A DNA stretch of 64,000 bases from Cyclaneusma minus (taxonomy: Eukaryota; Ascomycota; Leotiomycetes; Marthamycetales; Marthamycetaceae). Shown here in pieces: positions 49,008-58,683 of this stretch. Under the pieces are notes generated by a model. It worked only from the letters and a program-made list of their open reading frames with translations. It made no database searches and was not told the DNA's origin. Made by a program: the position numbers and the translations under genes. Every line of letters starts with the position of its first letter. Positions within the stretch are counted from its first letter, which is position 1. The stretch is from assembly GCA_037179335.1 (NCBI GenBank), contig JAKZHN010000005.1, forward strand, positions 992,001-1,056,000. The letters run 5' to 3'.

Positions 49008-50059
49008 TCAGAGCGGGCCCCGGCGTACGTGCCTTCTTCTGCTGGGCCAGGGCAACTTAAGCTCCTCTCCTCGTGACACCATCAAATTACTCGCGCCCGG
49101 AGGACTTCGGAGTGCCTTCATCGCGACAAGCTGGACGGCTGCATTCAACCGTCTTGCGAACTCCCGTCTACCTGGGGCTGTGCTGTCTTTTATCTGGGCT
49201 GGAGCGGTGTGAAGCTGCAGGTGCAAATGCTGCCCCACTGCTACGTTTCGCCATGCTTGAAGACCCCTGATGAACTTCACTGTATGTAAAGGGGCCGACG
49301 TTTCATCAAATTTGAAGCCTTCCGCATTCTCAAGCGACTGACCCCTGACAACGACTTTTCCGTCATCATCGAGGAGGCAGCCGGAGAGGTCGCACAGTTT
49401 GACGTGGTACTCGTCATCCAGCAGCATGTTCCTCGCGTGGATGTCGCATATCAGGACTTTGCACTGGTGGATGTGGGCGACGCCTTCGGCTGCCTCGCGT
49501 GCCATTCGGAGCCTCTCTTTGATCGGAACCTGGGTTTTCTTGATTTAATCTATCACGTCTCCGTTGCGTAGCCATTCCAGGAGTATGCCTTCCTTGGTGA
49601 TTCCCTTGAATTCCACGATGCGAGGGTGTTTGCCGATTCGCTTGAAAATTCGAGCTTCCGCGTCGACGTAGGCGAAGCCGTCGTTGTAATGCGGGCATTC
49701 CATGATTGTCGATTCGTCGACGAAGCCCATGTAGTGCTGGCCGCCAAAAAAAAAGGCAGCATATGTTTCGCCCCTTCAGGATACCATGCCAAAATCTCGT
49801 GGCAATGTCTTTCGGGGTCCCAAGACTCGGCCATAGATCGAGGCTGTCGCCGGACATCTTTATGAGGATCCTCGATCGTGGTTGGAGACTCAGTCGAAGA
49901 CGAAGGAGTCTCGGTCGTGTCTGGAGATCTGGTTGGGGAAATGGTGGGAGACATGGTGGGAGACATGGCTGCAGACATGGTTGGGGATTTGGTTGGAGAC
50001 AGATGACAGTGGTGAAGTGATGGAGCAAAGGAAGCGAAGGCATGGATAACACGAAGCAT
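49008..50059 (-). pseudogene. Decayed protein kinase gene
   Basis: Read on the minus strand from an ATG at 50059. The N-terminus is repetitive (SPTMSPT units), then WDPERHCHEILAWYPEGAK, a frame break at a 9-T run (49746-49754 as A on plus; ten would keep frame), then GGQHYMGFVDESTIMECPHY and RIFKRIGKHPRIVEFKG. A TAA stop interrupts NGDVID and IKKTQVPIKERLRM near 49545. After it come AAEGVAHIHQCKVLICDIHARN (catalytic-loop equivalent, Asp kept) and KLCDLSG (DFG altered to DLS). The expected C-lobe after the activation segment is missing; the remaining frame to 49008 looks unrelated. Stop plus missing C-lobe argue for a pseudogene even if the T-run is a base-call error. Confidence 0.68.
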
Positions 50060-50497
50060 GAAGCACGCCTACTATATGTACGTGACTGAAAATAGGTACC
50101 AACAGAAGGGACTGCCGATTCACCGCTTACTCTCAGTTGCCCAGGCCTCCACACTGCGATATCACACATGAACATGATTGGTAAAATTTAAAAGCGCACG
50201 TGTTTTCCAATCACTCATCGATGTTAAGTCTCGGACTTCATTCTCAACCAATTGATATCAATTCACACTACTGCTAACCCAAACTGTAAGTTAGCAACAA
50301 CATCATAACCCAGACTGCAAGTTTCCAACAACATCATGTCCCCGCACTCTCAACTTCTGGTATTCTGAAAGCCCTAGAGTGGAATGGATTGGCTTTCATC
50401 GACAATGATTGTTGTTGCATGATTGCTCATCAGATGGAAAGAGAAGAGAAAGGAAGGGCTGGTGCTACGTACATCAAAGACACTGGCATGCTTCGCA
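50060..50497. other. Intergenic
   Basis: Promoter side of the decayed kinase. A direct repeat of about 22 bp, AAGTTNSCAACAACATCAT-like, occurs twice near 50289 and 50319. No gene seen. Confidence 0.4.
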
Positions 50498-50680
50498 CTA
50501 ATTTGGGCATTGGGGGCATGTCACCCCAGGGGTTCTGATGGTTGATTTCCCCATGTTGTATTTGTCGACCCATTTGCCACACTGGGCTGCGCAAGGCACT
50601 TCCATCCAATCCTGGATCTCGTGCTTGGGCTTCGCAACGCAAGTGGCGTACGAGAATGTAACTTGCTGTCGTTCACACAT
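50498..50680 (-). CDS. Small Cys-containing hypothetical protein (60 aa)
   Basis: Unrecognised. ATG at 50680 begins MCERQQVTFSYATC; the frame ends at 50498 with GVTCPQCPN. Six cysteines, including C-x3-C in PCAAQC and C-x2-C at the C-terminus, suggest metal binding. The frame stays open upstream without another ATG for at least 40 codons, so an upstream exon is possible. Short fungal proteins starting MC with paired cysteines are common in my experience of ascomycete genomes, but no function can be given. Confidence 0.4.
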   Translation of the reverse strand: MCERQQVTFSYATCVAKPKHEIQDWMEVPCAAQCGKWVDKYNMGKSTIRTPGVTCPQCPN

Positions 50681-51148
50681 CCTGATGTCTCGACTATGTT
50701 CAAAGTCAGCACCGGACAAGTCAACCGAAGGCGAGAAGCCATACCGGGAATGAGTGGGGCCGGGGTTTCCTGGCAATGTCTGGGGCTTTTGGGGCTTCTG
50801 GGACTTCTTCGGGTCTGAGGCTTGGATAAACAGACGTGATACTCTGAGAGATATCAGACTCAGGAAGAGGCAAAAGTGCTCCCTTACTGAGAACGATCTA
50901 AATGCTGGCCTCTATCATAACGATATGTGAGAGCTGGGTGATAGTAGAGCGAGTTCCCGAGCTGCCCTGGATTGAAATTGAGTAGACAGTCCTTGGTGGT
51001 ATTGGTTGCAAGTTTCGGGGGGATACTTTGTTGAACCGGGTGCCAGATAGTCAGATAAGAGAATAAAAAGACCGGTTTATTGAAATTCTTATTCTATAGC
51101 AAAGCCAGCTTCAAGGCTTCTGAGAAGAATGTAGAATTGTTATAAATG
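50681..51148. other. Intergenic, left flank of hAT element
   Basis: No gene seen apart from the open upstream frame of the small ORF at 50498. Confidence 0.35.
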
Positions 51149-52014
51149 TACGCGAGCAGGGTACGGGAAACTAAACGGGTTTCGATAAACTATTAGTTAA
51201 AAACTATAGTTTTTAACTATTTAAAAAGGCGTTAGATTAGATATGAATTCATGGTTTTTAAATAAAATCTAAGGGGTAAAAGGGGTAAGTACTTTTACAC
51301 CTATTTTTAATGCAAAGATATTTCCGGACAGCCCCGGGCCAAAGCAAATCCCGATTTCGATTTTAGCAATTAATTAATAATAATTCACCAAACGTTATAT
51401 TTGCTTATATTATTAACTTTTCTAAATAATATGGCTATATTTTAATTAAATATAAAATTTAATTTCAATTATTTCTTGCTAAGCTCAGCCTTGCGCAGCC
51501 TTGCTAAAAATCACTTTTAGAATTTTTTTATTTTTTATTTTTTAACAGCGCTATATTATATTTTTAATAATGAGTTTTGGCTTTATAAACTCCAAAACAT
51601 TCCAGCAAAAATACAAAATTTTCAAAATAGAATAATATTAAAAACTTATAGAATTCCGTAATTTTATTATTTATTTAAATAAAAATAAAATTCCAAATAT
51701 TTAATTCTTACTTTAAATTATTTTTAATTTTAACACCTTTTTTTATAAAAATTCTAAAAAATTCGATTTTAAAAATTTTTACTCTGTTTTTTCACTATTT
51801 TATAAATTAAAAGTAAGGCTATTTTAAAATATTTTTTGCCTGTGCCGGGCTAGCCTATAGCGCTAGCTAATAGCGCTTTTTTATATTTATTTTAGATATT
51901 TTAGTTTTTTAAATAAAACTACAAATCTATTTAAACAAGCGCTAAAATTAGATATATCTAATCTATATATTCCTTAGATATTAGTTTTTTAGTTTCCCGT
52001 ACCCTGTACGCGAG
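51149..52014. mobile_element. Non-autonomous hAT transposon (850 bp) with 8-bp target duplication
   Basis: The element spans 51157-52006. It starts CAGGGTACGGGAAACTAAA and ends with the inverted form TTTAGTTTCCCGTACCCTG. It is flanked by identical 8-bp copies of TACGCGAG at 51149-51156 and 52007-52014. An 8-bp duplication with CAGGG termini is diagnostic of the hAT superfamily. The interior is AT-rich with no transposase frame, so it would depend on a transposase from elsewhere. The intact duplication and matching ends suggest a fairly recent insertion or little terminal decay. Confidence 0.88.
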
Positions 52015-52679
52015 TTGTGGTCGTGGTGTAGAAAAGCGATATGTTTAGCAAAGATAGTCTCAGTAGGAGAGGGGGCAGATCCTCCACTTGTAGCATGTTT
52101 TTCTTTTCCTTGAAATCTGATTACGCAACTCATTCTGTGTGTAACAACTCATTCTGTGTGTAAGACTTCTGTCGATCCGAGAAATACTCATATCGCTGGT
52201 AAAACTGACAGTAGTGGAAAAATTGGGAGTTCGGACGTTGGATCCCAAACTGTTGCTAGTGGGGTCGTTAAGGTTAGATAGTTTTGCACGACTCACCGGC
52301 TGGGGGTTGTGTTTGTGACTTTGTCTTCCAGGGGCTTTTTCGAAAAGATGATGGGGTAGGATGATACTTGACACTCCAGGCAGAATTCCAGGTCGCTCTC
52401 CCTTCATATTTTTCGCAAGCTAATCTGGAAAACGGGGACAGAGAATTTTTGTATCATCATTTTTACATATCCTTCTCTCGTCCCCAGATTCAGACAAAAT
52501 GGGGTCAGTAGAGAGCTCCATATCGCGAGTTCTTGTACAGAAACCGACCGTTACCGACGTACTCCGACCCATGCAACCTTTTACGACCACAAGAGTATCG
52601 CTTTTTGGCTCAGTACTTCCCTCTATCAGCCATCATATCTTACAGCCCACCAACCCCCTTCCTTTCTCTCAGCACTGGC
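52015..52679. other. Intergenic between hAT element and AIM41
   Basis: A short tandem duplication, CAACTCATTCTGTGTGTAA, lies at about 52128-52162. No gene seen. Confidence 0.4.
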
Positions 52680-53409
52680 TCACGACGCACCCCCCAGCAC
52701 CTGTTTAACAACCCTCGCCACCTCCCCCCTCTCAACATTCTTCCCTTCCAACCTCTTCAACGCCTCCTTCATAACTTCCCCCATCTTCTTCTCTCCACCA
52801 TGCACCACATCTTTCACTGTCTTTTCGATCTCCTCACTCCCAACAACCTCCACACCCCCAGCATATTCCTCCAACACCTTCACCTGTCCCATTTCCTTCT
52901 CCACCAAATCTTCTCTACCCGCGTCTTTGAATTCCTGAGCTGCGGTTTGCGCAGAGGTGATGTTTTTGCGGAGGAGCGAGAGGAGTTGGATGTCGGTGTT
53001 GATGGGGGTGGAGGTTTTGGAGGCGTTGAGGGTTTGGGAGAGGAGGGAGCGGAGGACGGAGAGTCGGACGGTGTCTTTGGTGCGGAGTGCGGTTTTGAGA
53101 TCGTTGCTGGATGGATGCGAAATATATGATTAGCTGTGTGTTTCGTATTTGCATGTATGGCCTTGGATGAGTTATATTCTCGAGGGAAGGTTTTGGGGGT
53201 ATATGAGGGCCCAATTGGAAGAGATTTTGGAAATGAATGGACGCGGGGGTGAAGGGTTCGAAGGGCTAGCAAAGAGAGGAGGTTTAGGGAGCTTACCGGA
53301 TTTTTTGGAGCAATGGAGGTGCGGTGGATGGGCTGGGGGTGGAGTAGGCGCGGGTGAGCATCGGGGCCCTGAAGGCGCGGAGGCAGCGCATTGTCGTGTT
53401 GAGCTTCAT
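52680..53409 (-). CDS. AIM41: Aim41/YqeY-like mitochondrial protein
   Basis: GatB/YqeY-domain protein, predicted mitochondrial (yeast Aim41, altered inheritance of mitochondria); bacterial YqeY relates to the tail domain of the GatB amidotransferase, exact role unknown. Two minus-strand exons, 53409-53297 and 53106-52680, give 179 residues. Exon 1 encodes a basic, Ser/Arg-rich presequence (MKLNTTMRCLRAFRAPMLTR) typical of matrix targeting. Exon 2 begins NDLKTALRTKDTVRLSVLR, the YqeY signature, and continues through QLLSLLRKNI, AQEFKDAGREDL and the C-terminal HGGEKKMGEVMKEALKRL with VARVVKQVLG. The 190-nt intron ends ATCCAG. The upstream frame seen through exon 1 in another reading frame is a shadow. 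Confidence 0.86.
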
Positions 53410-55395
53410 GGTGGTTTTGGTGTGAGATTGAGTCGAAATTGTAGAAATTGTGCTTCAATGCTGGTGTTATGTGGTGGTATGGGGTTGTGAAGCTTCAGTT
53501 CAGTCTGCGATTGAAATGGAAATGGTAGCCTCGCTTATGTAAGCACGCGGCTAGGACCCACCACACCGGTAGTATATCTAGACGTCGCTCGGCCAATTGA
53601 TGGACACTAACAGTTAAAATTAGCGTCAATTTCAATGAAGTTATTCGATCTAGTTCACTGAACTACTCCAACAATCGGGATTTGTTGAGCTTCACTTCCG
53701 CTTTGATTTCCCTCTTTCTCATTTGTTTATTCTCAAATTCAAGATTCTGGGAAAGCTTTCCCATACATTACCCCAGAAACGATTCCGAGTGAGACTGCTT
53801 AAACTGACTACTAAGGACATTTTCTATTTCAATCTTCAATTTTCTTCCCATTCAAGAGATCGCACTTTCTAACGCTTCCAGTATCGATTTCGCCAAGTTG
53901 AGTTGTACACTGCAATCTGCAGGCAGCAGAGCAATGTTTTCCGTGGCCGAGCGCTGATGTCACCCGGTCCGACGATTGATATCAACGACTTTAGTCTTTT
54001 CGAATCAGCACTTGGAAACTGCACCCCAAGACGAAGAGAATCTTGGCTCCCCGGAGTGTGCGTCCAAGTCCATTCTAGAACCTCCCCCATCTCATTTCGA
54101 AAACAGTCCCCACGACGTATTTCGACCCCAAGAATACTCCAAGTCCCCCCACGGGGCCACGGACGCTACGATTCTGCAAGTACAGCAAGATAGCAATACT
54201 TCGGCAATTCGAGTACATTAAGTCTTCTTCGCGAAGTCATGTGGCCATCGAGAGCGAGTAAGTCACACTCACGGGCTACCGGGCAGAACTTCCCGTACCC
54301 CAGTCCTATTCATTGCAACCTCGAACTGGAATCGGCTGGCTGCGCAGTGTGTGGATTAGACTGGCAGTCATATCAACCCCTGGCATGGTCGGACTAGCGT
54401 GCCGTCCCATCTTGGACTATTGGGCCCTGAAGCTAGTGTGTTTCCATGCCCCCTTTACCGGGACGGCTTTGCCGGCAACGTAGAAGGGGGTGGAGCGCCG
54501 AAAGGGAGAGCTGAAAGCGTTGATACTCGTCATCCTTGAGTGGAAGGTAGGGGGCGGGATGAGGAAAGACCACCATGTATGCCGATGACGGTCGTGGGGG
54601 TCAATGGAAGTCAGGCCGGGGGGGTGATGGGTATGTAGATTGGCGGAACCTGTGTCTCCACGAATATGAGATATCCACCCACCCACGAGATTACTATCGC
54701 TACGACCGAGAGTGCGTGCGGGTGACAGAATACGTGGCGCTACTGACAGGAACAAGTGTGGTAGGATCGGCTAGGCACCGACATCCAATACCTTGAAAAT
54801 AACTGAATGACTCCTCGGCTTCGGTGGGATTGGGTCGCTTTATGGAAGCCAGCCTTGTCTCGGTGCCCATTCGCCAGTGCCAGACGTAGATGCCGCATCT
54901 GTGCGAACTAACAAAATGCGGCACAGATACGCCCGGCATACCTCGGTGACTCGGCATTCAGATCAAGTATTCCCGATCTCGGTGTGATTGCTGTTTTTTT
55001 GTAGACAGATAGACTCCTGTGCAGGTATATATATCTCTCTGTTCCACTCTATCATGCTTGGTCTTTCTATTCAAGTCATCGAATATTCAATCCGCAGTAC
55101 TCCATACGTAGAAGAACTATCATTACCCGGCAATACAGAAGACTTCAAGTCAGAGGAAGGCCGACGTCTCGAGATTCTCATCATCACGTGTTCTCCGGTT
55201 GACACACTTGTTAGTAATATCTTGACTCTGTCCAGTCGAGATGTAGTAACCTGTTACTAGGCACCCGTGCATCCGCAAGAGTCCATCGCCCAATCCCTCT
55301 CTACAGGACACTCTGACCCAGACACCGCTGAGTAGGATTACTTCGTGTGTCGCAACAGACTGTAATAATCTCTTGACAGACATCATTTACCCATC
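53410..55395. other. 2-kb intergenic region
   Basis: No gene supported. Frames at 53903-54221 (+) and 54417-54755 (-) have no motif and no plausible extensions. Confidence 0.4.
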
Positions 55396-55656
55396 ATGTG
55401 TACATGGAGACGACAGCAATGTAACAAGTGCGACGCTTATGGCAATGCGCAATTTATTTACGACTGGGTTTCAGATTACGCCAAAGGTGGCCATGTGCCA
55501 GATGAGGGAGGGACAAAGACCGAGGGAATGGTGGTTGAGATGTATTATGACGACTGTGGGAGGCATGGTGGTCCTCCTGAGCTCACTTATTCCGATAGTG
55601 AGAGCGATGAGTCAGTTCCATCGCCGACGTCGGAGAACTCGTTACCCTTACGGTGA
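55396..55656 (+). CDS. Small hypothetical protein (86 aa)
   Basis: Unrecognised. Begins MCTWRRQQCNKCDAYG, with a C-x2-C pair, and ends in a Ser/Glu/Pro tail (YSDSESDESVPSP). The start resembles the other small ORF at 50498 only in the MC opening and paired Cys. Composition is protein-like and the codon frame is open from a good ATG, but there is no independent support. Confidence 0.4.
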   Translation: MCTWRRQQCNKCDAYGNAQFIYDWVSDYAKGGHVPDEGGTKTEGMVVEMYYDDCGRHGGPPELTYSDSESDESVPSPTSENSLPLR

Positions 55657-55888
55657 TGACAAGCCCTTACGGTAGCTCAGCTATATCAGATGCTGGTGCT
55701 TGCACCATCTTGCATCGAAAGGAAAAAAGGAATCATCCAATTTGAGTGCCCGATGCCAGAGCTTATGTATCCTCCACTCATCCACCTAACCTATTTACTT
55801 CTATACTCTTTCCATCTCCTAGAATCCACGAGCCCTCCAATCCAGGTATCGTGGTTCATGGTGCTCTATCCCATACCCACCATGGATA

Positions 55889-56578
55889 TTAAGACGGAGG
55901 TGGAGGGGTAGAGGACTCAGCAGGCAAACTTTCACAGGGAACTTCAGAGTCCGCAGCCACTTCAGGCGAGTCTGCAGCCGCTTCGGGCGAGTCTGGAATT
56001 GGGGGGCTTCTGCGTATCTCCCACATTGGCTTCCCAGACGAATCGATCAAATGTAGAGGTTCTGGCGAAGGTTTGCCGTGACGTATCTGGTATTGCTTGG
56101 CTCTCTGCAATTCCAATTCGTTCCAATCACGATGGTCCACCAACAAGACCCCATAATTTGTATCAGTGGTAAAGTCCCGTCGAAATGGAGGCCGGCTCCC
56201 AATTCCGCCTGCATTGAAGCATTCCATAATCTGGAAATTGGCTTCTGTTGATGCGATTGTATTGGCTAGAATAACTTTCGTTCTTTTGCGCATCTGTACG
56301 ATGATAACCGGGAGATCCTGGCCGTAAAGATGAGCCGAATCCATATCGAATGTATAGTGGGCTACATCGAATGCGAGTCTTGAGCCAGTATGCCAAACTT
56401 TCGTTCCAAGATAGAGAACATCGGGTTCTTCGTTTTTGATCTCTTCTGGAATCTGCTTCTTTTTCTTCAAGGCCTCCAAGCTGACTTCGATAACGCCTTT
56501 GGGATCATCCCAGGCTGGTCGGTAGCTTGGATTTCGCGGGTGAATATCCACTATGACTCTAAGTGCCTTGCTGGCCAT
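55889..56578 (-). CDS. Hypothetical protein (229 aa)
   Basis: Single exon from ATG at 56578 (MASKALRVIVDIHPRN). The reading frame extends 10 codons further up without ATG. It has mixed alpha/beta composition to about residue 185 (for example DVLYLGTKVWHTGSRLAFDV, LPVIIVQMRKRTKVILAN, YGVLLVDHRDWNELELQRAK), then a Pro/Glu/Ser tail with two near-repeats of DSPEVAAD. No domain recognised, no signal peptide or membrane segment. Good coding character over 690 nt makes a real gene likely. Confidence 0.55.
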   Translation of the reverse strand: MASKALRVIVDIHPRNPSYRPAWDDPKGVIEVSLEALKKKKQIPEEIKNEEPDVLYLGTKVWHTGSRLAFDVAHYTFDMDSAHLYGQDLPVIIVQMRKRTKVILANTIASTEANFQIMECFNAGGIGSRPPFRRDFTTDTNYGVLLVDHRDWNELELQRAKQYQIRHGKPSPEPLHLIDSSGKPMWEIRRSPPIPDSPEAAADSPEVAADSEVPCESLPAESSTPPPPS

Positions 56579-57573
56579 GTTTGCAAGACGGGGAATGTAT
56601 AGTATCAAGGGCGGAATGTAGAAGGTAGAGTTGATGGAGCGATGGGAGCTGCGAGGTCTGATACCGACGGGGATATGGATGCGAATGGGATGTGGTGGAA
56701 AAATCAGGTGAAGATGTAGCGATGTGACGCAAGAAATTCAGCTCTTGGGTGAGGTTCCAGAATGCTGGTTGAAGGCGGACGGATGAATAATGGCAGATCT
56801 GGTGCGGGAGATGGAATAGCTGCTGAAAGTTTGATAAGGATATGGCGGAAGATGTGGTGTCGGAAGCTGTAAACTCCCAAAGTCGAAGGAGTGATACTGG
56901 CAGCCTGACACTGGCAGATGAGGTTCTCAGGTGCAGTATTCGATATTGATGGATATGTGCTGTGGCATGAGTGGCCTCGTTGCCTCTCGATTGAGAACTC
57001 TTTCAGATACGCAGAACTCAGCGTCAAAACAAGTTATCGGAAAGGTTTGAGAGCGAAGTGGGGCAGCTGCAGTTATATGTAGACCCTAGCTGACTAACAA
57101 AGTAGCTGACAAATCAGACGCTGACCGTTACCTCTATAGGCTATAGCCAACAACGCCCATATCCTCTCTCAGTTGGGAACTTCCAATCTCAAGAAGTCTT
57201 CTGGTATCGGTAGCTAAATAGCAGTACCGAACTTAGTCGCAAAATAATACACACTATGTAGGTACTTACTTGCTGACTAGCAGATCCGCCAGAACCGCCC
57301 CCACCATGCAGATGCCACAATGTAAACGTGCATCGAGCCCTCGACGCTCCGTCGATTGTATTCCCCATTTCAAGAGCTCCATGGTTATGACATATTCGGA
57401 TAATTAAATTAGATGATTATTAGCTAGGATGCCTTACTGGCCGGAACACCTTTATTCAGCCCCCAACTCCATATCGCCAGTCGCCCTATGCTCCCATTCG
57501 TCAATGGTATCATCCTGAAACACAGTCAAGCCCAGAATTCGATATGACCAACCCTCAGTATTCACTTGTCTTC
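56579..57573. other. Intergenic
   Basis: Promoter of the hypothetical protein and 3' flank of the SLATT gene. Nothing else supported. Confidence 0.4.
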
Positions 57574-58683
57574 TTATCCTTCAACGGATGTCTCGGTCTC
57601 AGTCTCGCGAGCAATTTGTGCTTCCGTTTCAACTTCCTCGTCGACTGGACTGACAGCATGTTCTCTCCGTGCCTCCAAAGCTCTCGTCACCTGCGCCGCC
57701 CTGTGTGAAATCTCCGATGCCAAGTGCTCCAGACTCTCCAAGGGCCCAAGACTAGTTGCCCGCACTGTAGGACTTGGAGTGTCTCTGCCAAATCTGACCG
57801 CAGTTTCCCCGGGTTCTTGCACAGATCCTGCTTCGTTCGCCTTGCTCGAGATCTCTGAAGCAGCATCTGAAGCCAGATCCCTCATCTTCTCGCCAATGGG
57901 GGCGTTTATATTCCTAGCTCCCCGAACGACAATTCGCGACTTGGACATCTGGGGCCTGGCTGTGTGGAGACTTGCATCAGGGCAAGGCGTCTTGTTTTTC
58001 GTCAAGCTCGCATATCGATCCGGCGTATTCGCTGTAGTCTCTTCCTTCGTCTCTGCATACATCGCCTCCACGGAAGCAACGACCTCATAGACGTCTAGCG
58101 CGCACCCGGGCCGACTGAAGTCACGCTCCCGCTGCTCAATAAACTCTCTGATTTGTCTCCACTCGGCCTGGTAGTATTTCAGCCTATTCGGCAAGCCAGA
58201 ACCTTTCAAGAATGTCAAGACGCCGGCGATAACCGTGTTCATGGCCCCGAATGTCGTAACAGCCCCCCGTCCAGCACCACCTGCGCCCATGGCTGTCAAT
58301 GACGCTGCGATGATGATCTGCAGCCCTAGACACCCATTGATCAGCCAGGAGGCGCGCTTGTAGGATTTCTTGGCCGTCTGCTCGTGGTGCACTATGCGCG
58401 CATATAGGCCTAGATTCGGAACTGGGCGGCCCCCGTGTCGATGGTGGTGTTTGGAGGCTTCGATCATCGGTGTTGTTGATATGATACCGGTGAGGAGGCG
58501 GAACTGGGTCAGGCGTTCGTCTGCTAGTTCTTGAGCTGTGAGATCTGCTCGCATTTGTGTTGTGCGCCCGTCTTCTGGTGAGCGACGGATAGAATTTTTT
58601 CGCGACCGTCTTCCGTGCTCGACATCTTTTTCTCCCATCGTCCTGCGGCCGCAGAGCATGTTGAGGGGGTTTCTGAAATGCAT
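57574..58683 (-). CDS. Fungal SLATT-domain two-TM membrane protein
   Basis: Start chosen at 58683 (MHFRNPLNMLCGRR); the frame is open upstream to 58884, but that part is hydrophobic and lies before the usual family start. 369 residues. A SLATT-type (SMODS/SLOG-associating 2TM effector) core lies at about 93-190: GLYARIVHHEQTAKKSYKRASW, TM1 about 112-132, a Gly-rich turn MGAGGAGRGAVT, TM2 about 140-160, then the conserved SGLPNRLKYYQAEWRQIREFIEQRERDF. SLATT proteins in bacteria are predicted pore-forming effectors coupled to nucleotide sensing in conflict systems; fungal copies are common but uncharacterised. The C-terminal 180 residues are Ser/Glu-rich with heptad-like Ala/Glu stretches. No SMODS, SLOG or NLR gene is adjacent. 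Confidence 0.75.
   Translation of the reverse strand: MHFRNPLNMLCGRRTMGEKDVEHGRRSRKNSIRRSPEDGRTTQMRADLTAQELADERLTQFRLLTGIISTTPMIEASKHHHRHGGRPVPNLGLYARIVHHEQTAKKSYKRASWLINGCLGLQIIIAASLTAMGAGGAGRGAVTTFGAMNTVIAGVLTFLKGSGLPNRLKYYQAEWRQIREFIEQRERDFSRPGCALDVYEVVASVEAMYAETKEETTANTPDRYASLTKNKTPCPDASLHTARPQMSKSRIVVRGARNINAPIGEKMRDLASDAASEISSKANEAGSVQEPGETAVRFGRDTPSPTVRATSLGPLESLEHLASEISHRAAQVTRALEARREHAVSPVDEEVETEAQIARETETETSVEG

Noticed and set aside
51157..52006. Second AT-rich patch as an RIP-degraded retrotransposon
   Set aside because: Perfect CAGGG inverted ends with an 8-bp duplication identify a small hAT element instead.
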